Assembly: GCF_040947875.1 (NCBI RefSeq)
Contig: NZ_JBFRXN010000001.1
Coordinates: 124,001-188,000 of the forward strand
Source of the DNA: Pseudomonas sp. MYb118
GTDB lineage: Bacteria; Pseudomonadota; Gammaproteobacteria; Pseudomonadales; Pseudomonadaceae
Length of the DNA: 64,000 nucleotides
Direction: 5' to 3'
Shown: in pieces, positions 11,710 through 21,125 of the stretch
Layout: each line of letters begins with the position of its first letter
Position numbering within the stretch: position 1 is the stretch's first letter
Program-made: the position numbers and the translations under genes
Notes under the pieces: generated by a model
What the model saw: the letters and a program-made list of their open reading frames with translations, nothing else
The model's database searches: none
Told to the model about the DNA's origin: nothing

Positions 11710-12795
11710 GTGAGCAAGAGAGCCTTTAACTTCTGTGCCGGTCCTGCGGCACTGCCCGAAGCGGTCCTGAAGCGCGCCCAGGAAGAACTCCTGGATTGGC
11801 ACGGCAAGGGCCTGTCCGTCATGGAAATGAGCCATCGCAGCGATGAGTTCGTGTCCATCGCGACCAAGGCCGAGCAGGATCTGCGTGACCTGCTGAATAT
11901 CCCTTCGAACTATAAAGTGCTGTTCCTGCAAGGTGGCGCGAGCCAGCAGTTCGCTCAGATCCCGCTGAACCTGTTGCCCGAAGGCGGCACTGCCGACTAC
12001 ATCGACACCGGTATCTGGTCGCAGAAAGCCATTGAAGAGGCTTCGCGCTACGGTCATGTCAATGTCGCGGCTACCGCCAAGCCATACGACTATTTCGCCA
12101 TCCCTGGCCAGAACGAGTGGAAGTTGTCCAAGGACGCGGCCTACGTTCACTACGCGCCAAACGAAACCATCGGTGGCCTGGAATTCCAGTGGATCCCCGA
12201 GACCGGTGACGTGCCGCTGGTCGCCGACATGTCCTCCGACATTCTCTCGCGCCCTGTCGATGTTTCGCGTTTTGGCATGATCTACGCTGGCGCGCAGAAA
12301 AACATCGGCCCGAGCGGTATCGTCGTCAACATCGTTCGCGAGGACTTGCTGGGCAAGGCCCGCGCACTGTGCCCGACCATGCTCGACTACAAAGTCGCGG
12401 CTGATAACGGCTCGATGTACAACACCCCGCCAACCCTGGCCTGGTACCTGTCCGGTCTGGTGTTCGAGTGGCTGAAAGAGCAGGGTGGCGTCGAAGCCAT
12501 CGGCAAACTCAACGACGTGAAGCAGCGCACGCTGTACGACTTCATCGACGCCAGCGGCCTGTACAACAACCCGATCAACAAGTCCGACCGCTCGTGGATG
12601 AACGTGCCATTCCGCCTGGCCGACGATCGCCTCGACAAACCGTTCCTGGCCGGTGCCGAAGAACATGGCCTGCTGAACCTCAAGGGCCACCGCTCCGTGG
12701 GCGGCATGCGCGCCTCCATCTACAACGCCGTCGATATCGTTGCGATCAACGCACTGGTTTCGTACATGGCAGAGTTCGAGAAGGAACACGGCTGA
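11710..12795 (+). CDS. serC: Phosphoserine aminotransferase
   Basis: 361 residues. Start chosen at the GTG at 11710 (reading MSKRAFNFCAGPAALP), which gives the usual family length; a TTG two codons upstream is also possible. A PLP-dependent class V aminotransferase with the Lys in IYAGAQKNIGPSG and the N-terminal NFCAGPAALP signature. It transaminates 3-phosphohydroxypyruvate to phosphoserine and also serves pyridoxine synthesis. First gene of the serC-pheA-hisC-tyrA/aroA-cmk run; its stop overlaps the pheA ATG by one base. Confidence 0.97.
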   Translation: MSKRAFNFCAGPAALPEAVLKRAQEELLDWHGKGLSVMEMSHRSDEFVSIATKAEQDLRDLLNIPSNYKVLFLQGGASQQFAQIPLNLLPEGGTADYIDTGIWSQKAIEEASRYGHVNVAATAKPYDYFAIPGQNEWKLSKDAAYVHYAPNETIGGLEFQWIPETGDVPLVADMSSDILSRPVDVSRFGMIYAGAQKNIGPSGIVVNIVREDLLGKARALCPTMLDYKVAADNGSMYNTPPTLAWYLSGLVFEWLKEQGGVEAIGKLNDVKQRTLYDFIDASGLYNNPINKSDRSWMNVPFRLADDRLDKPFLAGAEEHGLLNLKGHRSVGGMRASIYNAVDIVAINALVSYMAEFEKEHG

Positions 12796-13889
12796 TGTCT
12801 GAGCAAGAACTCAAGGCACTGCGCGTTCGTATCGACGCCCTGGACACCAAGGTCCTGGAGTTGATCAGTGAGCGGGCACGCTGCGCCCAGGAAGTTGCGC
12901 GAGTAAAGATGGCTTCACTGGCTGAAGGCGAAGTGCCGGTGTTCTATCGTCCCGAGCGTGAAGCTCAGGTGCTCAAGCGCGTGATGGAGCGTAACCAGGG
13001 CCCGCTGGGCAACGAAGAGATGGCGCGGTTGTTCCGCGAAATCATGTCCTCGTGCCTGGCTCTCGAGCAGCCGCTGAAAGTGGCTTACCTCGGCCCGGAA
13101 GGGACCTTCACACAAGCTGCAGCGATGAAGCACTTCGGCCACGCCGTGATTAGCAAGCCGATGGCGGCGATCGACGAAGTGTTCCGTGAAGTGGCGGCCG
13201 GCGCGGTGAATTTTGGCGTGGTCCCGGTGGAAAACTCCACCGAGGGCGCAGTCAACCACACCCTCGACAGCTTCCTCGAGCACGACATGGTCATCTGTGG
13301 CGAAGTCGAGCTGCGAATTCACCACCATCTGCTGGTCGGTGAAAATACCAAGACCGACAGCATCAGCCGCATCTACTCCCACGCCCAGTCGCTGGCCCAG
13401 TGCCGCAAGTGGCTGGATGCACACTACCCGAATGTCGAGCGCGTGGCGGTTTCCAGCAACGCCGAAGCGGCCAAGCGGGTCAAGGGAGAGTGGAACTCGG
13501 CGGCGATTGCCGGCGACATGGCCGCTGGTCTGTATGGTTTGACCCGACTTGCCGAGAAAATCGAAGATCGTCCGGATAACTCCACGCGCTTTTTGATGAT
13601 CGGTAACCAGGAAGTACCGCCGACCGGCGACGACAAGACTTCAATCATCGTCTCCATGAGCAACAAGCCCGGTGCGCTTCACGAGTTGCTGGTGCCGTTC
13701 CACGACAACGGCATCGACCTGACTCGCATCGAGACTCGTCCTTCGCGCAGTGGTAAATGGACCTACGTGTTCTTCATCGACTTCGTCGGTCACCACCGCG
13801 ATCCGCTGGTCAAGGGCGTGCTGGAAAAAATCAGTCAGGAAGCAGTGGCACTTAAAGTGTTGGGTTCCTACCCGAAAGCCGTTCTCTAA
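12795..13889 (+). CDS. pheA: Bifunctional chorismate mutase/prephenate dehydratase (P-protein)
   Basis: 364 residues, start ATG at 12795 overlapping the serC stop by one base. Order of domains: AroQ-type chorismate mutase (about 1-90, LRVRIDALDTKVLELISERA), prephenate dehydratase (about 95-270, VAYLGPEGTFTQAA and VPVENSTEGAV), and a C-terminal ACT domain (from SIIVSMSNKPGALHELL, with IETRPSR), which binds phenylalanine for feedback inhibition. It commits chorismate to phenylalanine. Cytoplasmic. Confidence 0.97.
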   Translation: MSEQELKALRVRIDALDTKVLELISERARCAQEVARVKMASLAEGEVPVFYRPEREAQVLKRVMERNQGPLGNEEMARLFREIMSSCLALEQPLKVAYLGPEGTFTQAAAMKHFGHAVISKPMAAIDEVFREVAAGAVNFGVVPVENSTEGAVNHTLDSFLEHDMVICGEVELRIHHHLLVGENTKTDSISRIYSHAQSLAQCRKWLDAHYPNVERVAVSSNAEAAKRVKGEWNSAAIAGDMAAGLYGLTRLAEKIEDRPDNSTRFLMIGNQEVPPTGDDKTSIIVSMSNKPGALHELLVPFHDNGIDLTRIETRPSRSGKWTYVFFIDFVGHHRDPLVKGVLEKISQEAVALKVLGSYPKAVL

Positions 13890-13899
13890 GGGGTAGCAA

Positions 13900-15012
13900 A
13901 TGAGTGGCAACTTCCTCGCCCTGGCGCAGCCGGGCGTGCAACAACTGTCGCCTTACGTTCCGGGCAAGCCCGTGGATGAACTGGCGCGTGAACTGAATAT
14001 CGACCCGGCGAACATCGTCAAGCTGGCGAGCAACGAAAATCCGCTGGGCGCCAGTCCCAAGGCGCTGGCGGCGATTCGTGAAGAGCTGGCCGAGCTGACC
14101 CGTTATCCGGACGGCAATGGTTTCGCGCTCAAGACGCTGCTGGCAGAACAGTGCCGCGTCGAGCTCAATCAGGTGACGCTGGGCAATGGCTCCAACGACA
14201 TTCTGGAACTGGTCGCCCGTGCTTACCTGGCGCCTGGCCTGAATGCCGTGTTCAGTGAGCATGCCTTTGCCGTTTACCCGATCGCCACCCAGGCGGTGGG
14301 TGCCACCGCCAAAGTGGTGCCGGCCAAGGAGTGGGGGCATGACCTGCCGGCCATGCTGGCGGCCATCGACGCCAATACCCGCGTCGTCTTCATCGCCAAC
14401 CCGAACAACCCGACCGGGACCTGGTTCGATGCCGAGGCGCTGGACGAATTCCTCCAGGATGTGCCGGAGCACGTGCTGGTGGTGCTGGACGAGGCCTACA
14501 TCGAGTACGCCGAGGGCAGCGACCTGCCGGACGGCCTGGATTTCCTCGCGGCTTATCCGAACCTGCTGGTATCGCGCACCTTCTCCAAGGCCTATGGCCT
14601 GGCGTCGCTGCGCGTGGGTTATGGCTTGTCCACCGCCGTGGTCGCCGACGTGCTGAACCGCGTTCGCCAGCCGTTCAACGTCAACAGCCTGGCCTTGGCT
14701 GCCGCGTGCGCCGCCCTGAAGGACGAAGAGTACCTGCCCGAGAGCCGTCGCCTGAACGAGGCCGGCATGCAGCAGCTGGAAACAGGGTTCCGTGAGCTGG
14801 GCCTGAGCTGGATTCCGTCCAAGGGCAACTTCATTTGCGTCGACCTGGGGCGTGTTGCCGCGCCGGTATTCCAGGGCTTGCTGCGCGAAGGCGTGATCGT
14901 GCGCCCGGTGGCCAACTATGGCATGCCGAACCACTTGCGCATCACCATCGGCCTGCCGGCGGAAAACAGCCGCCTCCTCGAGGCGCTGAGCAAGGTCCTG
15001 GCTCGTGGTTGA
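13900..15012 (+). CDS. hisC: Histidinol-phosphate/aromatic aminotransferase
   Basis: 370 residues. A fold-type I PLP aminotransferase with KLASNENPLGASP near the N-terminus, NPNNPTGTW, and the PLP-binding Lys in TFSKAYGLASLRVGY. The sequence is of the HisC type; placement between pheA and tyrA/aroA suggests it also, or mainly, transaminates aromatic keto acids, as proposed for hisC2 genes in this position. Starts 10 bp after pheA and overlaps the next gene by 8 bp, so translation is likely coupled. The relative weight of histidine versus tyrosine/phenylalanine synthesis cannot be read from sequence. Confidence 0.9.
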   Translation: MSGNFLALAQPGVQQLSPYVPGKPVDELARELNIDPANIVKLASNENPLGASPKALAAIREELAELTRYPDGNGFALKTLLAEQCRVELNQVTLGNGSNDILELVARAYLAPGLNAVFSEHAFAVYPIATQAVGATAKVVPAKEWGHDLPAMLAAIDANTRVVFIANPNNPTGTWFDAEALDEFLQDVPEHVLVVLDEAYIEYAEGSDLPDGLDFLAAYPNLLVSRTFSKAYGLASLRVGYGLSTAVVADVLNRVRQPFNVNSLALAAACAALKDEEYLPESRRLNEAGMQQLETGFRELGLSWIPSKGNFICVDLGRVAAPVFQGLLREGVIVRPVANYGMPNHLRITIGLPAENSRLLEALSKVLARG

Positions 15013-17248
15013 TGTCACTGCACCGCAATCTGCTGAGCCTATGATCGGTCGCCTGGTGGTGGTCGGTCTGGGTCTGATCGGTGGTTCGTTTGCCAAGGGT
15101 TTGCGTGAAAGCGGCCTGTGCCGCGAAGTGGTCGGCGTCGATCTCGACCCGCAGTCGCGCAAGCTCGCGGTCGAGCTGGGCGTGGTCGATCGTTGCGAAG
15201 ACGACCTGGTGAAGGCGTGCCAGGGCGCTGACGTGATTCAGTTGGCCGTGCCGATCCTGGCCATGGAAAAACTGCTCGGCCGTCTGGCCGGCATGAATCT
15301 GGGCCAGGCGATTCTCACCGACGTCGGCAGCGCCAAGGGCAATGTCGTGCGCGCCGCCACCGAAGTGTTTGGCGGCATGCCGGCGAACTTCGTGCCGGGC
15401 CACCCGATTGCCGGTTCCGAGCAGAGTGGGGTGGAAGCCTCCAATGCCGAGCTGTTCCGTCGTCATAAAGTGATTCTGACACCGCTTGCGCAGACCGATC
15501 CGGCGGCGCTGGCGGTGGTCGACCGTTTGTGGCGTGAGCTGGGCGCCGATGTCGAGCACATGCAGGTCGAGCGCCACGATGAAGTGTTGGCGGCGACCAG
15601 CCATTTGCCGCACCTGCTGGCGTTCGGCCTGGTCGATTCGTTGGCCAAGCGCAATGAAAACCTTGAGATCTTCCGTTACGCTGCCGGCGGTTTCCGCGAT
15701 TTCACGAGAATCGCGGGGAGTGATCCGGTCATGTGGCACGACATCTTCCTCGCCAACCGCGAAGCTGTCCTGCGCACACTTGATACATTTCGCAGCGACC
15801 TCGACGCCTTGCGCGACGCGGTCGATGCAGGGGATGGGCACCAGTTGTTGGGCGTCTTCACGCGCGCCCGGGTTGCTCGCGAACATTTCAGTAAAATCCT
15901 GGCCCGCCGGGCTTATGTGGACGCTATGAACTCCAACGACCTGATTTTCCTGGGACAACCGGGTGGCCGCCTGACTGGGCGGATTCGTGTACCGGGTGAC
16001 AAATCGATTTCCCACCGTTCGATCATGCTGGGCTCTTTGGCTGAAGGCGTTACCGAAGTCGAAGGCTTCCTCGAGGGCGAAGATGCCCTCGCCACCCTGC
16101 AGGCCTTCCGTGACATGGGCGTCGTGATCGAAGGTCCGCACCATGGTCGCGTGACCATCCACGGCGTCGGCCTGCATGGCCTCAAACCTGCGCCGGGCCC
16201 GATCTATCTGGGTAACTCCGGTACGTCGATGCGTCTGCTGTCGGGCCTGCTGGCCGCGCAGAACTTCGACAGCACCCTGACCGGTGACGCATCGCTGTCC
16301 AAGCGCCCGATGAACCGCGTGGCCAATCCGCTGCGTGAAATGGGTGCGGTGATCGAAACCGCAGCCGACGGTCGTCCGCCGATGACCATTCGTGGCGGCC
16401 ACGCCCTCAAGGGCCTGACCTACACCATGCCGATGGCCAGTGCCCAGGTTAAATCCTGCCTGTTGCTGGCTGGGCTGTACGCCGAAGGCAAGACCACTGT
16501 CACCGAACCGGCGCCGACGCGCGACCATACCGAGCGCATGCTGCGTGGCTTCGGCTACCCGGTCAGTGTCGATGGCGCTACCGCGTCGGTGGAGTCCGGG
16601 CACAAGCTGACCGCTACCCACATCGAAGTGCCGGGTGACATTTCCTCGTCGGCGTTCTTCCTGGTGGCGGCGTCGATCGCCGAAGGTTCCGAACTGGTGC
16701 TCGAGCACGTCGGCATCAACCCGACCCGTACCGGCGTGATCGACATCCTGCGCCTGATGGGGGCCGACATCACCCTGGAAAACCAGCGTGAAGTGGGCGG
16801 CGAGCCGGTAGCTGACCTGCGCGTACGTGCGGCTAAACTCAAGGGGATCGAGATCCCTGAAGAGCTGGTGCCGTTGGCCATCGACGAATTCCCCGTGCTG
16901 TTCGTGGCTGCCGCCTGTGCCGAAGGGCGCACCGTGCTGCGCGGTGCCGAAGAGCTGCGCGTGAAGGAATCGGACCGCATTCAAGTGATGGCTGATGGCT
17001 TGCTGGCACTGGGCGTCAAATGCGAACCGACCCCGGACGGCATCATCATCGACGGTGGTTCGATCGGTGGTGGCGAAGTGCACGGTCACGGCGATCACCG
17101 CATCGCCATGGCGTTCAGCGTCGCTTCCCTGCGCGCCACTGCGCCGATCCGCATCCATGACTGCGCCAACGTCGCGACTTCGTTCCCGAATTTCCTGGCG
17201 CTGTGCGCCCAGGTCGGTATCCGTGTTGCACAAGAGGCTCAGTCGTGA
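15005..17248 (+). CDS. tyrA-aroA: Fused prephenate dehydrogenase and EPSP synthase (TyrA-AroA)
   Basis: 747 residues from the GTG at 15005; an ATG at 15041 ([11 protein letters not shown]) is an equally plausible start and removes 12 residues. The N-terminal part is a TyrA dehydrogenase with [16 protein letters not shown] (NAD(P) binding) and [10 protein letters not shown]. From about residue 315 it is 3-phosphoshikimate 1-carboxyvinyltransferase, with [22 protein letters not shown] and the later KESDR and GDHRIAMA motifs. The fusion is normal for Pseudomonas. It feeds chorismate formation and tyrosine synthesis. Overlaps hisC at its start and cmk by 4 bp at its end. Confidence 0.95.
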   Translation: MVDVTAPQSAEPMIGRLVVVGLGLIGGSFAKGLRESGLCREVVGVDLDPQSRKLAVELGVVDRCEDDLVKACQGADVIQLAVPILAMEKLLGRLAGMNLGQAILTDVGSAKGNVVRAATEVFGGMPANFVPGHPIAGSEQSGVEASNAELFRRHKVILTPLAQTDPAALAVVDRLWRELGADVEHMQVERHDEVLAATSHLPHLLAFGLVDSLAKRNENLEIFRYAAGGFRDFTRIAGSDPVMWHDIFLANREAVLRTLDTFRSDLDALRDAVDAGDGHQLLGVFTRARVAREHFSKILARRAYVDAMNSNDLIFLGQPGGRLTGRIRVPGDKSISHRSIMLGSLAEGVTEVEGFLEGEDALATLQAFRDMGVVIEGPHHGRVTIHGVGLHGLKPAPGPIYLGNSGTSMRLLSGLLAAQNFDSTLTGDASLSKRPMNRVANPLREMGAVIETAADGRPPMTIRGGHALKGLTYTMPMASAQVKSCLLLAGLYAEGKTTVTEPAPTRDHTERMLRGFGYPVSVDGATASVESGHKLTATHIEVPGDISSSAFFLVAASIAEGSELVLEHVGINPTRTGVIDILRLMGADITLENQREVGGEPVADLRVRAAKLKGIEIPEELVPLAIDEFPVLFVAAACAEGRTVLRGAEELRVKESDRIQVMADGLLALGVKCEPTPDGIIIDGGSIGGGEVHGHGDHRIAMAFSVASLRATAPIRIHDCANVATSFPNFLALCAQVGIRVAQEAQS

Positions 17249-17934
17249 AGAACATCGCACCGGTCATCACCATTGACGGGCCAAGCGGCTCCGGAAAGGG
17301 CACGGTTGCCGGGATCCTGGCCAGGCGCCTGGGCTGGAACCTGCTGGATTCCGGTGCGCTGTACCGCCTGCTGGCCTTTGCCGCGCATAACCATGGCGTC
17401 GACCTGACCAACGAAGAGCTGCTGAAAAAGCTTGCCGCTCATCTGGATGTGCAATTCATTGCGGCGACCGAAGGTCAGCTGCAGCGCATCATCCTTGAAG
17501 GTGACGAGGTCAGCGACGTGATCCGTACGGAAAGCGTCGGCTCGGGTGCTTCCCAGGTGGCTGCACTGCCTGCCGTACGCGAGGCGCTGCTGCAGCGCCA
17601 GCGTGCCTTTCAGGAGGCGCCGGGCCTGGTCGCCGATGGTCGCGACATGGGAACGGTGGTGTTCCCGGACGCGCCCTTGAAGATTTTCCTCACTGCCAGT
17701 GCCGAGGAGCGCGCGCGCCGTCGTTACTTGCAGTTGAAGGGGAAAGTCGAAGGTGTTAGTCTGTCGAGTCTGCTAGATGAGATACGTGCACGCGATGAGC
17801 GTGACACCCAGCGAGCGGTAGCCCCGCTCAAGCCGGCGGCTGACGCCATCCAGCTGGATTCCACGGAATTATCCATCGACCAGGTGCTGGAACGCATCAT
17901 GAGCGAAATCGCCATTCGCGATATCGCCGGGTGA
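17245..17934 (+). CDS. cmk: Cytidylate kinase
   Basis: 229 residues from GTG at 17245 ([15 protein letters not shown]), overlapping the preceding stop in GTGA and preceded by AGAGG. P-loop GPSGSGKGT near residue 13, the NMP-binding [14 protein letters not shown] segment, and the lid region [10 protein letters not shown]. It phosphorylates CMP and dCMP. Its position before rpsA is conserved in gamma-proteobacteria. Confidence 0.96.
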   Translation: MKNIAPVITIDGPSGSGKGTVAGILARRLGWNLLDSGALYRLLAFAAHNHGVDLTNEELLKKLAAHLDVQFIAATEGQLQRIILEGDEVSDVIRTESVGSGASQVAALPAVREALLQRQRAFQEAPGLVADGRDMGTVVFPDAPLKIFLTASAEERARRRYLQLKGKVEGVSLSSLLDEIRARDERDTQRAVAPLKPAADAIQLDSTELSIDQVLERIMSEIAIRDIAG

Positions 17935-17994
17935 CCAAGAAGGCCGCAGGGGACCAGTCATAGTCCTGTGGTGCTTCTTTTAAATGAAACCAAC

Positions 17995-18014
17995 CCACAT
18001 CGTCTGGGATGTGG
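17995..18014 (+). promoter_or_regulatory. Hairpin in rpsA leader
   Basis: CCACATC (17995-18001) pairs with GATGTGG (18008-18014), 39 bp before the rpsA ATG. In E. coli, S1 represses its own translation through leader hairpins; a similar role here is inference from position only. Confidence 0.4.
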
Positions 18015-18053
18015 AAATGGGCGTATTCTTCGCCCTTATCTACAGGAATTAAA

Positions 18054-19748
18054 ATGAGCGAAAGCTTTGCGGAACTCTTTGAAGAAAGCCTAAAAACCCT
18101 GAACCTTCAGGCTGGCTCCATCATCACCGGTGTTATCGTTGATATCGACTACCAAGCTCGCTGGGTAACCGTTCACGCTGGCCTGAAGTCTGAAGCACTC
18201 ATCCCGCTTGAGCAGTTCTACAACGACGCTGGCGATCTGAACATCAACGTCGGTGACGAAGTTCACGTTGCTCTGGACTCGGTTGAAGACGGCTTTGGTG
18301 AAACCAAGCTGTCCCGTGAAAAAGCCAAGCGCGCTGAATGCTGGATTGTTCTGGAAGCAGCCTTCGCAGCCGAAGAAGTGGTCAAGGGCGTTATCAACGG
18401 TAAGGTTAAAGGCGGCTTCACTGTCGACGTTAACGGCATCCGTGCGTTCCTGCCAGGTTCTCTGGTTGACGTCCGTCCAGTGCGCGATACCACGCACCTG
18501 GAAGGCAAAGAGCTGGAATTCAAGGTCATCAAACTCGACCAGAAGCGCAACAACGTTGTCGTTTCCCGTCGCAGCGTCCTCGAAGCCGAGAACTCCGCCG
18601 AGCGTGAAGCTCTGCTGGAATCCCTGCAGGAAGGCCAACAAGTCAAAGGTATCGTCAAGAACCTCACCGATTACGGCGCATTCGTCGATCTGGGTGGCGT
18701 CGATGGCCTGCTGCACATTACCGACATGGCTTGGAAACGCATCAAGCATCCTTCCGAAATCGTCAACGTTGGCGACGAGATCGATGTCAAGGTTCTGAAG
18801 TACGATCGCGAGCGCAATCGTGTTTCCCTGGGCCTGAAGCAACTGGGCGAAGATCCATGGGTTGCTATCAAAGCCCGTTACCCAGAAAGCACTCGCGTTA
18901 CCGCTCGTGTAACCAACCTGACCGACTACGGCTGCTTCGCTGAGCTGGAAGAAGGCGTTGAAGGTCTGGTACACGTTTCGGAAATGGACTGGACCAACAA
19001 GAACATCCACCCTTCGAAAGTCGTACAAGTCGGCGACGAAGTGGAAGTCATGGTTCTGGACATCGACGAAGAGCGTCGTCGTATCTCCCTCGGCATCAAG
19101 CAGTGCAAGTCCAACCCATGGGAAGACTTCTCTGGCCAGTTCAACAAGGGCGATAAAATCTCCGGCACCATCAAGTCGATCACCGATTTCGGTATCTTCA
19201 TTGGTCTGGACGGCGGCATCGACGGTCTGGTTCACCTGTCCGACATCTCCTGGAACGAAGTGGGCGAAGAAGCCGTTCGCCGCTTCAAGAAGGGCGACGA
19301 GCTGGACACCGTTATCCTGTCGGTTGACCCAGAGCGCGAGCGTATCTCCCTGGGTATCAAGCAACTGGAAAGCGATCCGTTCTCCGAGTACGTCTCGGTT
19401 AACGACAAAGGCGCCATCGTTAAAGGCACTGTGAAAGAAGTTGACGCCAAAGGCGCCATCATCGTTCTGGCCGACGATATCGAAGCGACTCTGAAAGCCT
19501 CCGAAATCAGCCGTGACCGCGTTGAAGACGCGCGCAACGTTCTGAAAGAAGGCGAAGAAGTAGAAGCCAAGATCATCAGCGTTGACCGCAAGAGCCGCGT
19601 AATCCAGCTCTCGATCAAGTCGAAAGACGTTGAAGACGAGAAAGAAGCCATCCAGAGCCTGCGCGACAAGCCAGTAGCTTCGGATGCTCCAGTAGCCACC
19701 ACCCTGGGTGACCTGCTGCGTGCTGCACAAGCGGAAAAGCAGAACTAA
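18054..19748 (+). CDS. rpsA: 30S ribosomal protein S1
   Basis: 564 residues from ATG at 18054 ([16 protein letters not shown]), with ACAGGA upstream; an in-frame ATG 15 codons earlier lacks support. Six consecutive S1/OB-fold RNA-binding repeats are visible, each with the pattern [11 protein letters not shown]...[11 protein letters not shown]. It unwinds and binds mRNA on the small subunit. Codon use is strongly biased to translationally preferred codons compared with neighbours, as expected for a highly expressed gene. Followed by a strong terminator. Confidence 0.98.
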   Translation: MSESFAELFEESLKTLNLQAGSIITGVIVDIDYQARWVTVHAGLKSEALIPLEQFYNDAGDLNINVGDEVHVALDSVEDGFGETKLSREKAKRAECWIVLEAAFAAEEVVKGVINGKVKGGFTVDVNGIRAFLPGSLVDVRPVRDTTHLEGKELEFKVIKLDQKRNNVVVSRRSVLEAENSAEREALLESLQEGQQVKGIVKNLTDYGAFVDLGGVDGLLHITDMAWKRIKHPSEIVNVGDEIDVKVLKYDRERNRVSLGLKQLGEDPWVAIKARYPESTRVTARVTNLTDYGCFAELEEGVEGLVHVSEMDWTNKNIHPSKVVQVGDEVEVMVLDIDEERRRISLGIKQCKSNPWEDFSGQFNKGDKISGTIKSITDFGIFIGLDGGIDGLVHLSDISWNEVGEEAVRRFKKGDELDTVILSVDPERERISLGIKQLESDPFSEYVSVNDKGAIVKGTVKEVDAKGAIIVLADDIEATLKASEISRDRVEDARNVLKEGEEVEAKIISVDRKSRVIQLSIKSKDVEDEKEAIQSLRDKPVASDAPVATTLGDLLRAAQAEKQN

Positions 19749-19765
19749 GTTCTGACTTTCTGTAG

Positions 19766-19796
19766 AAAAAGGGCGACTTCGGTCGCCCTTTTTTGT
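19766..19796 (+). terminator. Intrinsic terminator of rpsA
   Basis: AAAAAGGGCGAC and GTCGCCCTTTTT form a stem around a TTCG tetraloop, ending in a T-run. It lies 17 bp after the rpsA stop. Confidence 0.95.
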
Positions 19797-19959
19797 GCCT
19801 GGGATTTGCTCTGTCGAGAAACTGCCTGCGGTGAAATCTGTAATGAAACCAACAAGCTTGTGGAGTTGTCTGTTTTTAATGGGATCAATCGTTTAACTGC
19901 AGCTAGTCTTGATCTCAAGTTGACTGCAGTCGGATGAGGCCTCAGGCATAAGGAATTGA

Positions 19960-20244
19960 ATGAACAGGCTCATGGTTGTTGCGATGGTGCTGTTGTTGGC
20001 GCTGGTGGGGTGCTCCACGGGTGCAAAGACCCATGCAGTGCACGGGGTGAGTGGCATCGAGGTTGATTGTTCGGGTTTGGGCTCGGGTTGGGAGAAGTGC
20101 CGAAAGAGAGCTGCCAAGGAGTGCAAGGGTGGTAGCTACAAGGTCGTCGCGCGCTCCGATGAGGTGAAAGATGATGGTGAGTATCCCTTCGGCTTCAATC
20201 CGGCCGGCTATCTGACTCGTACCATGTTGGTTATCTGCAGATGA
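19960..20244 (+). CDS. Small predicted lipoprotein
   Basis: 94 residues. A type II signal peptide is clear: MNRLMVV, hydrophobic core, then the lipobox LVGC with Cys18. The mature part is short, hydrophilic, and contains three more cysteines (VDCSGLG, WEKCRKRA, AKECKGG) plus a C-terminal VICR, which suggests disulphide bonding outside the cytoplasm. I do not recognise a characterised family. It sits alone between rpsA and ihfB; no partner is suggested by the neighbours. Confidence 0.7.
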   Translation: MNRLMVVAMVLLLALVGCSTGAKTHAVHGVSGIEVDCSGLGSGWEKCRKRAAKECKGGSYKVVARSDEVKDDGEYPFGFNPAGYLTRTMLVICR

Positions 20245-20388
20245 AATGCTGTCGTGTGACCGTGGCGCACTAAAATCGGGCGGATTATATGGAGAAGATA
20301 AGTGGTGATTTGGGCTGTTCAAATTGCTTTCGACATGCTAAAACCTTCGAAGCGCTTTTCCTAGCTGCTTGAAAAAGAAGGGAAAAAT

Positions 20389-20691
20389 ATGACGAAGTCG
20401 GAGTTGATCGAACGAATTGTCACCCATCAAGGCCTGCTCTCATCCAAGGATGTGGAGTTGGCAATCAAGACCATGCTTGAGCAGATGTCCCAATGCCTGG
20501 CCACCGGCGATCGAATCGAGATCAGGGGGTTTGGTAGCTTTTCCTTGCATTATCGCGCGCCGCGAGTCGGGCGTAATCCGAAAACCGGCCAATCGGTCAG
20601 TCTGGACGGAAAATTCGTTCCTCATTTCAAGCCGGGGAAAGAGTTGCGAGATCGAGTCAATGAGGAGGAAGAAGTGCATGATGAGCTGTAG
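20389..20691 (+). CDS. ihfB: Integration host factor subunit beta
   Basis: 100 residues, standard length. The DNA-binding arm with [10 protein letters not shown] and the conserved region [14 protein letters not shown] are present. It forms a heterodimer with IhfA that bends DNA sharply. AAGGGAAAAAT lies directly before the ATG at 20389. In Pseudomonas this gene is the conserved left boundary of the O-specific antigen locus. Confidence 0.97.
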   Translation: MTKSELIERIVTHQGLLSSKDVELAIKTMLEQMSQCLATGDRIEIRGFGSFSLHYRAPRVGRNPKTGQSVSLDGKFVPHFKPGKELRDRVNEEEEVHDEL

Positions 20692-20709
20692 GGGTAGGGG
20701 AGTATCGCC

Positions 20710-20946
20710 GTGAGGGGTTTCAGGCGAATACTCTATGCGGCGTTCTTGTTGGTTTTGGGGCTTACGGTCGTGTTGTTTTTGCTCGAAAACCGGCAGACAA
20801 CTTCTGTGCTGTTTCTTGGGTGGGCTGCACCCGAGTTACCGATATCCGCCCTGTTGATCATTGCGCTGCTGTCGGGGATGGCAGTTAGTCCGTTGTTAGT
20901 CTGGTTCAAGGTCAGGTTGGGGCGAACAGCTGGTCGCTCTAAGTAA
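20710..20946 (+). CDS. lapA: LapA-domain inner membrane protein
   Basis: 78 residues from GTG at 20710. Two transmembrane helices (ILYAAFLLVLGLTVVLFLL and LPISALLIIALLSGMAVSPL) joined by a short NRQTTSV loop, ending in a basic tail. This matches the YciS/LapA family (DUF1049), which takes part in lipopolysaccharide assembly control in E. coli together with LapB. Here it lies 18 bp after ihfB without an adjacent lapB, as is common in Pseudomonas. Confidence 0.8.
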   Translation: MRGFRRILYAAFLLVLGLTVVLFLLENRQTTSVLFLGWAAPELPISALLIIALLSGMAVSPLLVWFKVRLGRTAGRSK

Positions 20947-21038
20947 ATGATTGGCCGGATGAATCCAGGGTAAAGAGTGAAAGCTCTGTCAGAACTTTCC
21001 GAGATGATTTTTATTATCGAAAAACTTGCGTGTTTTAT

Positions 21039-21049
21039 GCGGGTAGTCT
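21039..21049 (+). promoter_or_regulatory. Possible ops-like element upstream of wzz
   Basis: GCGGGTAGTCT matches 7 of the 9 constrained positions of the RfaH-recruiting ops consensus GGCGGTAGNNT, including the central GGTAG. It lies 77 bp before wzz in the transcribed direction, where an ops would be expected. The same 179-bp intergenic region also has a perfect palindrome CCCTATAGGG at 21067-21076. Both are weak, position-supported guesses. Confidence 0.25.
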
Positions 21050-21125
21050 TAACTTTGTAACAATGCCCCTATAGGGTAGATCTGTTATGTTGTATGGTCC
21101 GCTTTATTGAAGAAAGAGTGTAGTT

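Noticed and set aside
13900..15012. Assignment to histidine biosynthesis only
   Set aside because: No other his biosynthetic genes adjoin it and it is embedded in the aromatic operon, so a single-pathway role was not claimed.
14942..17260. 772-codon open frame antisense to tyrA/aroA
   Set aside because: Same effect of GC bias; no recognisable domain, and the sense strand is clearly coding.
18090..19730. 546-codon open frame antisense to rpsA
   Set aside because: Mirror of the repeated S1 codons; no start signal or family.
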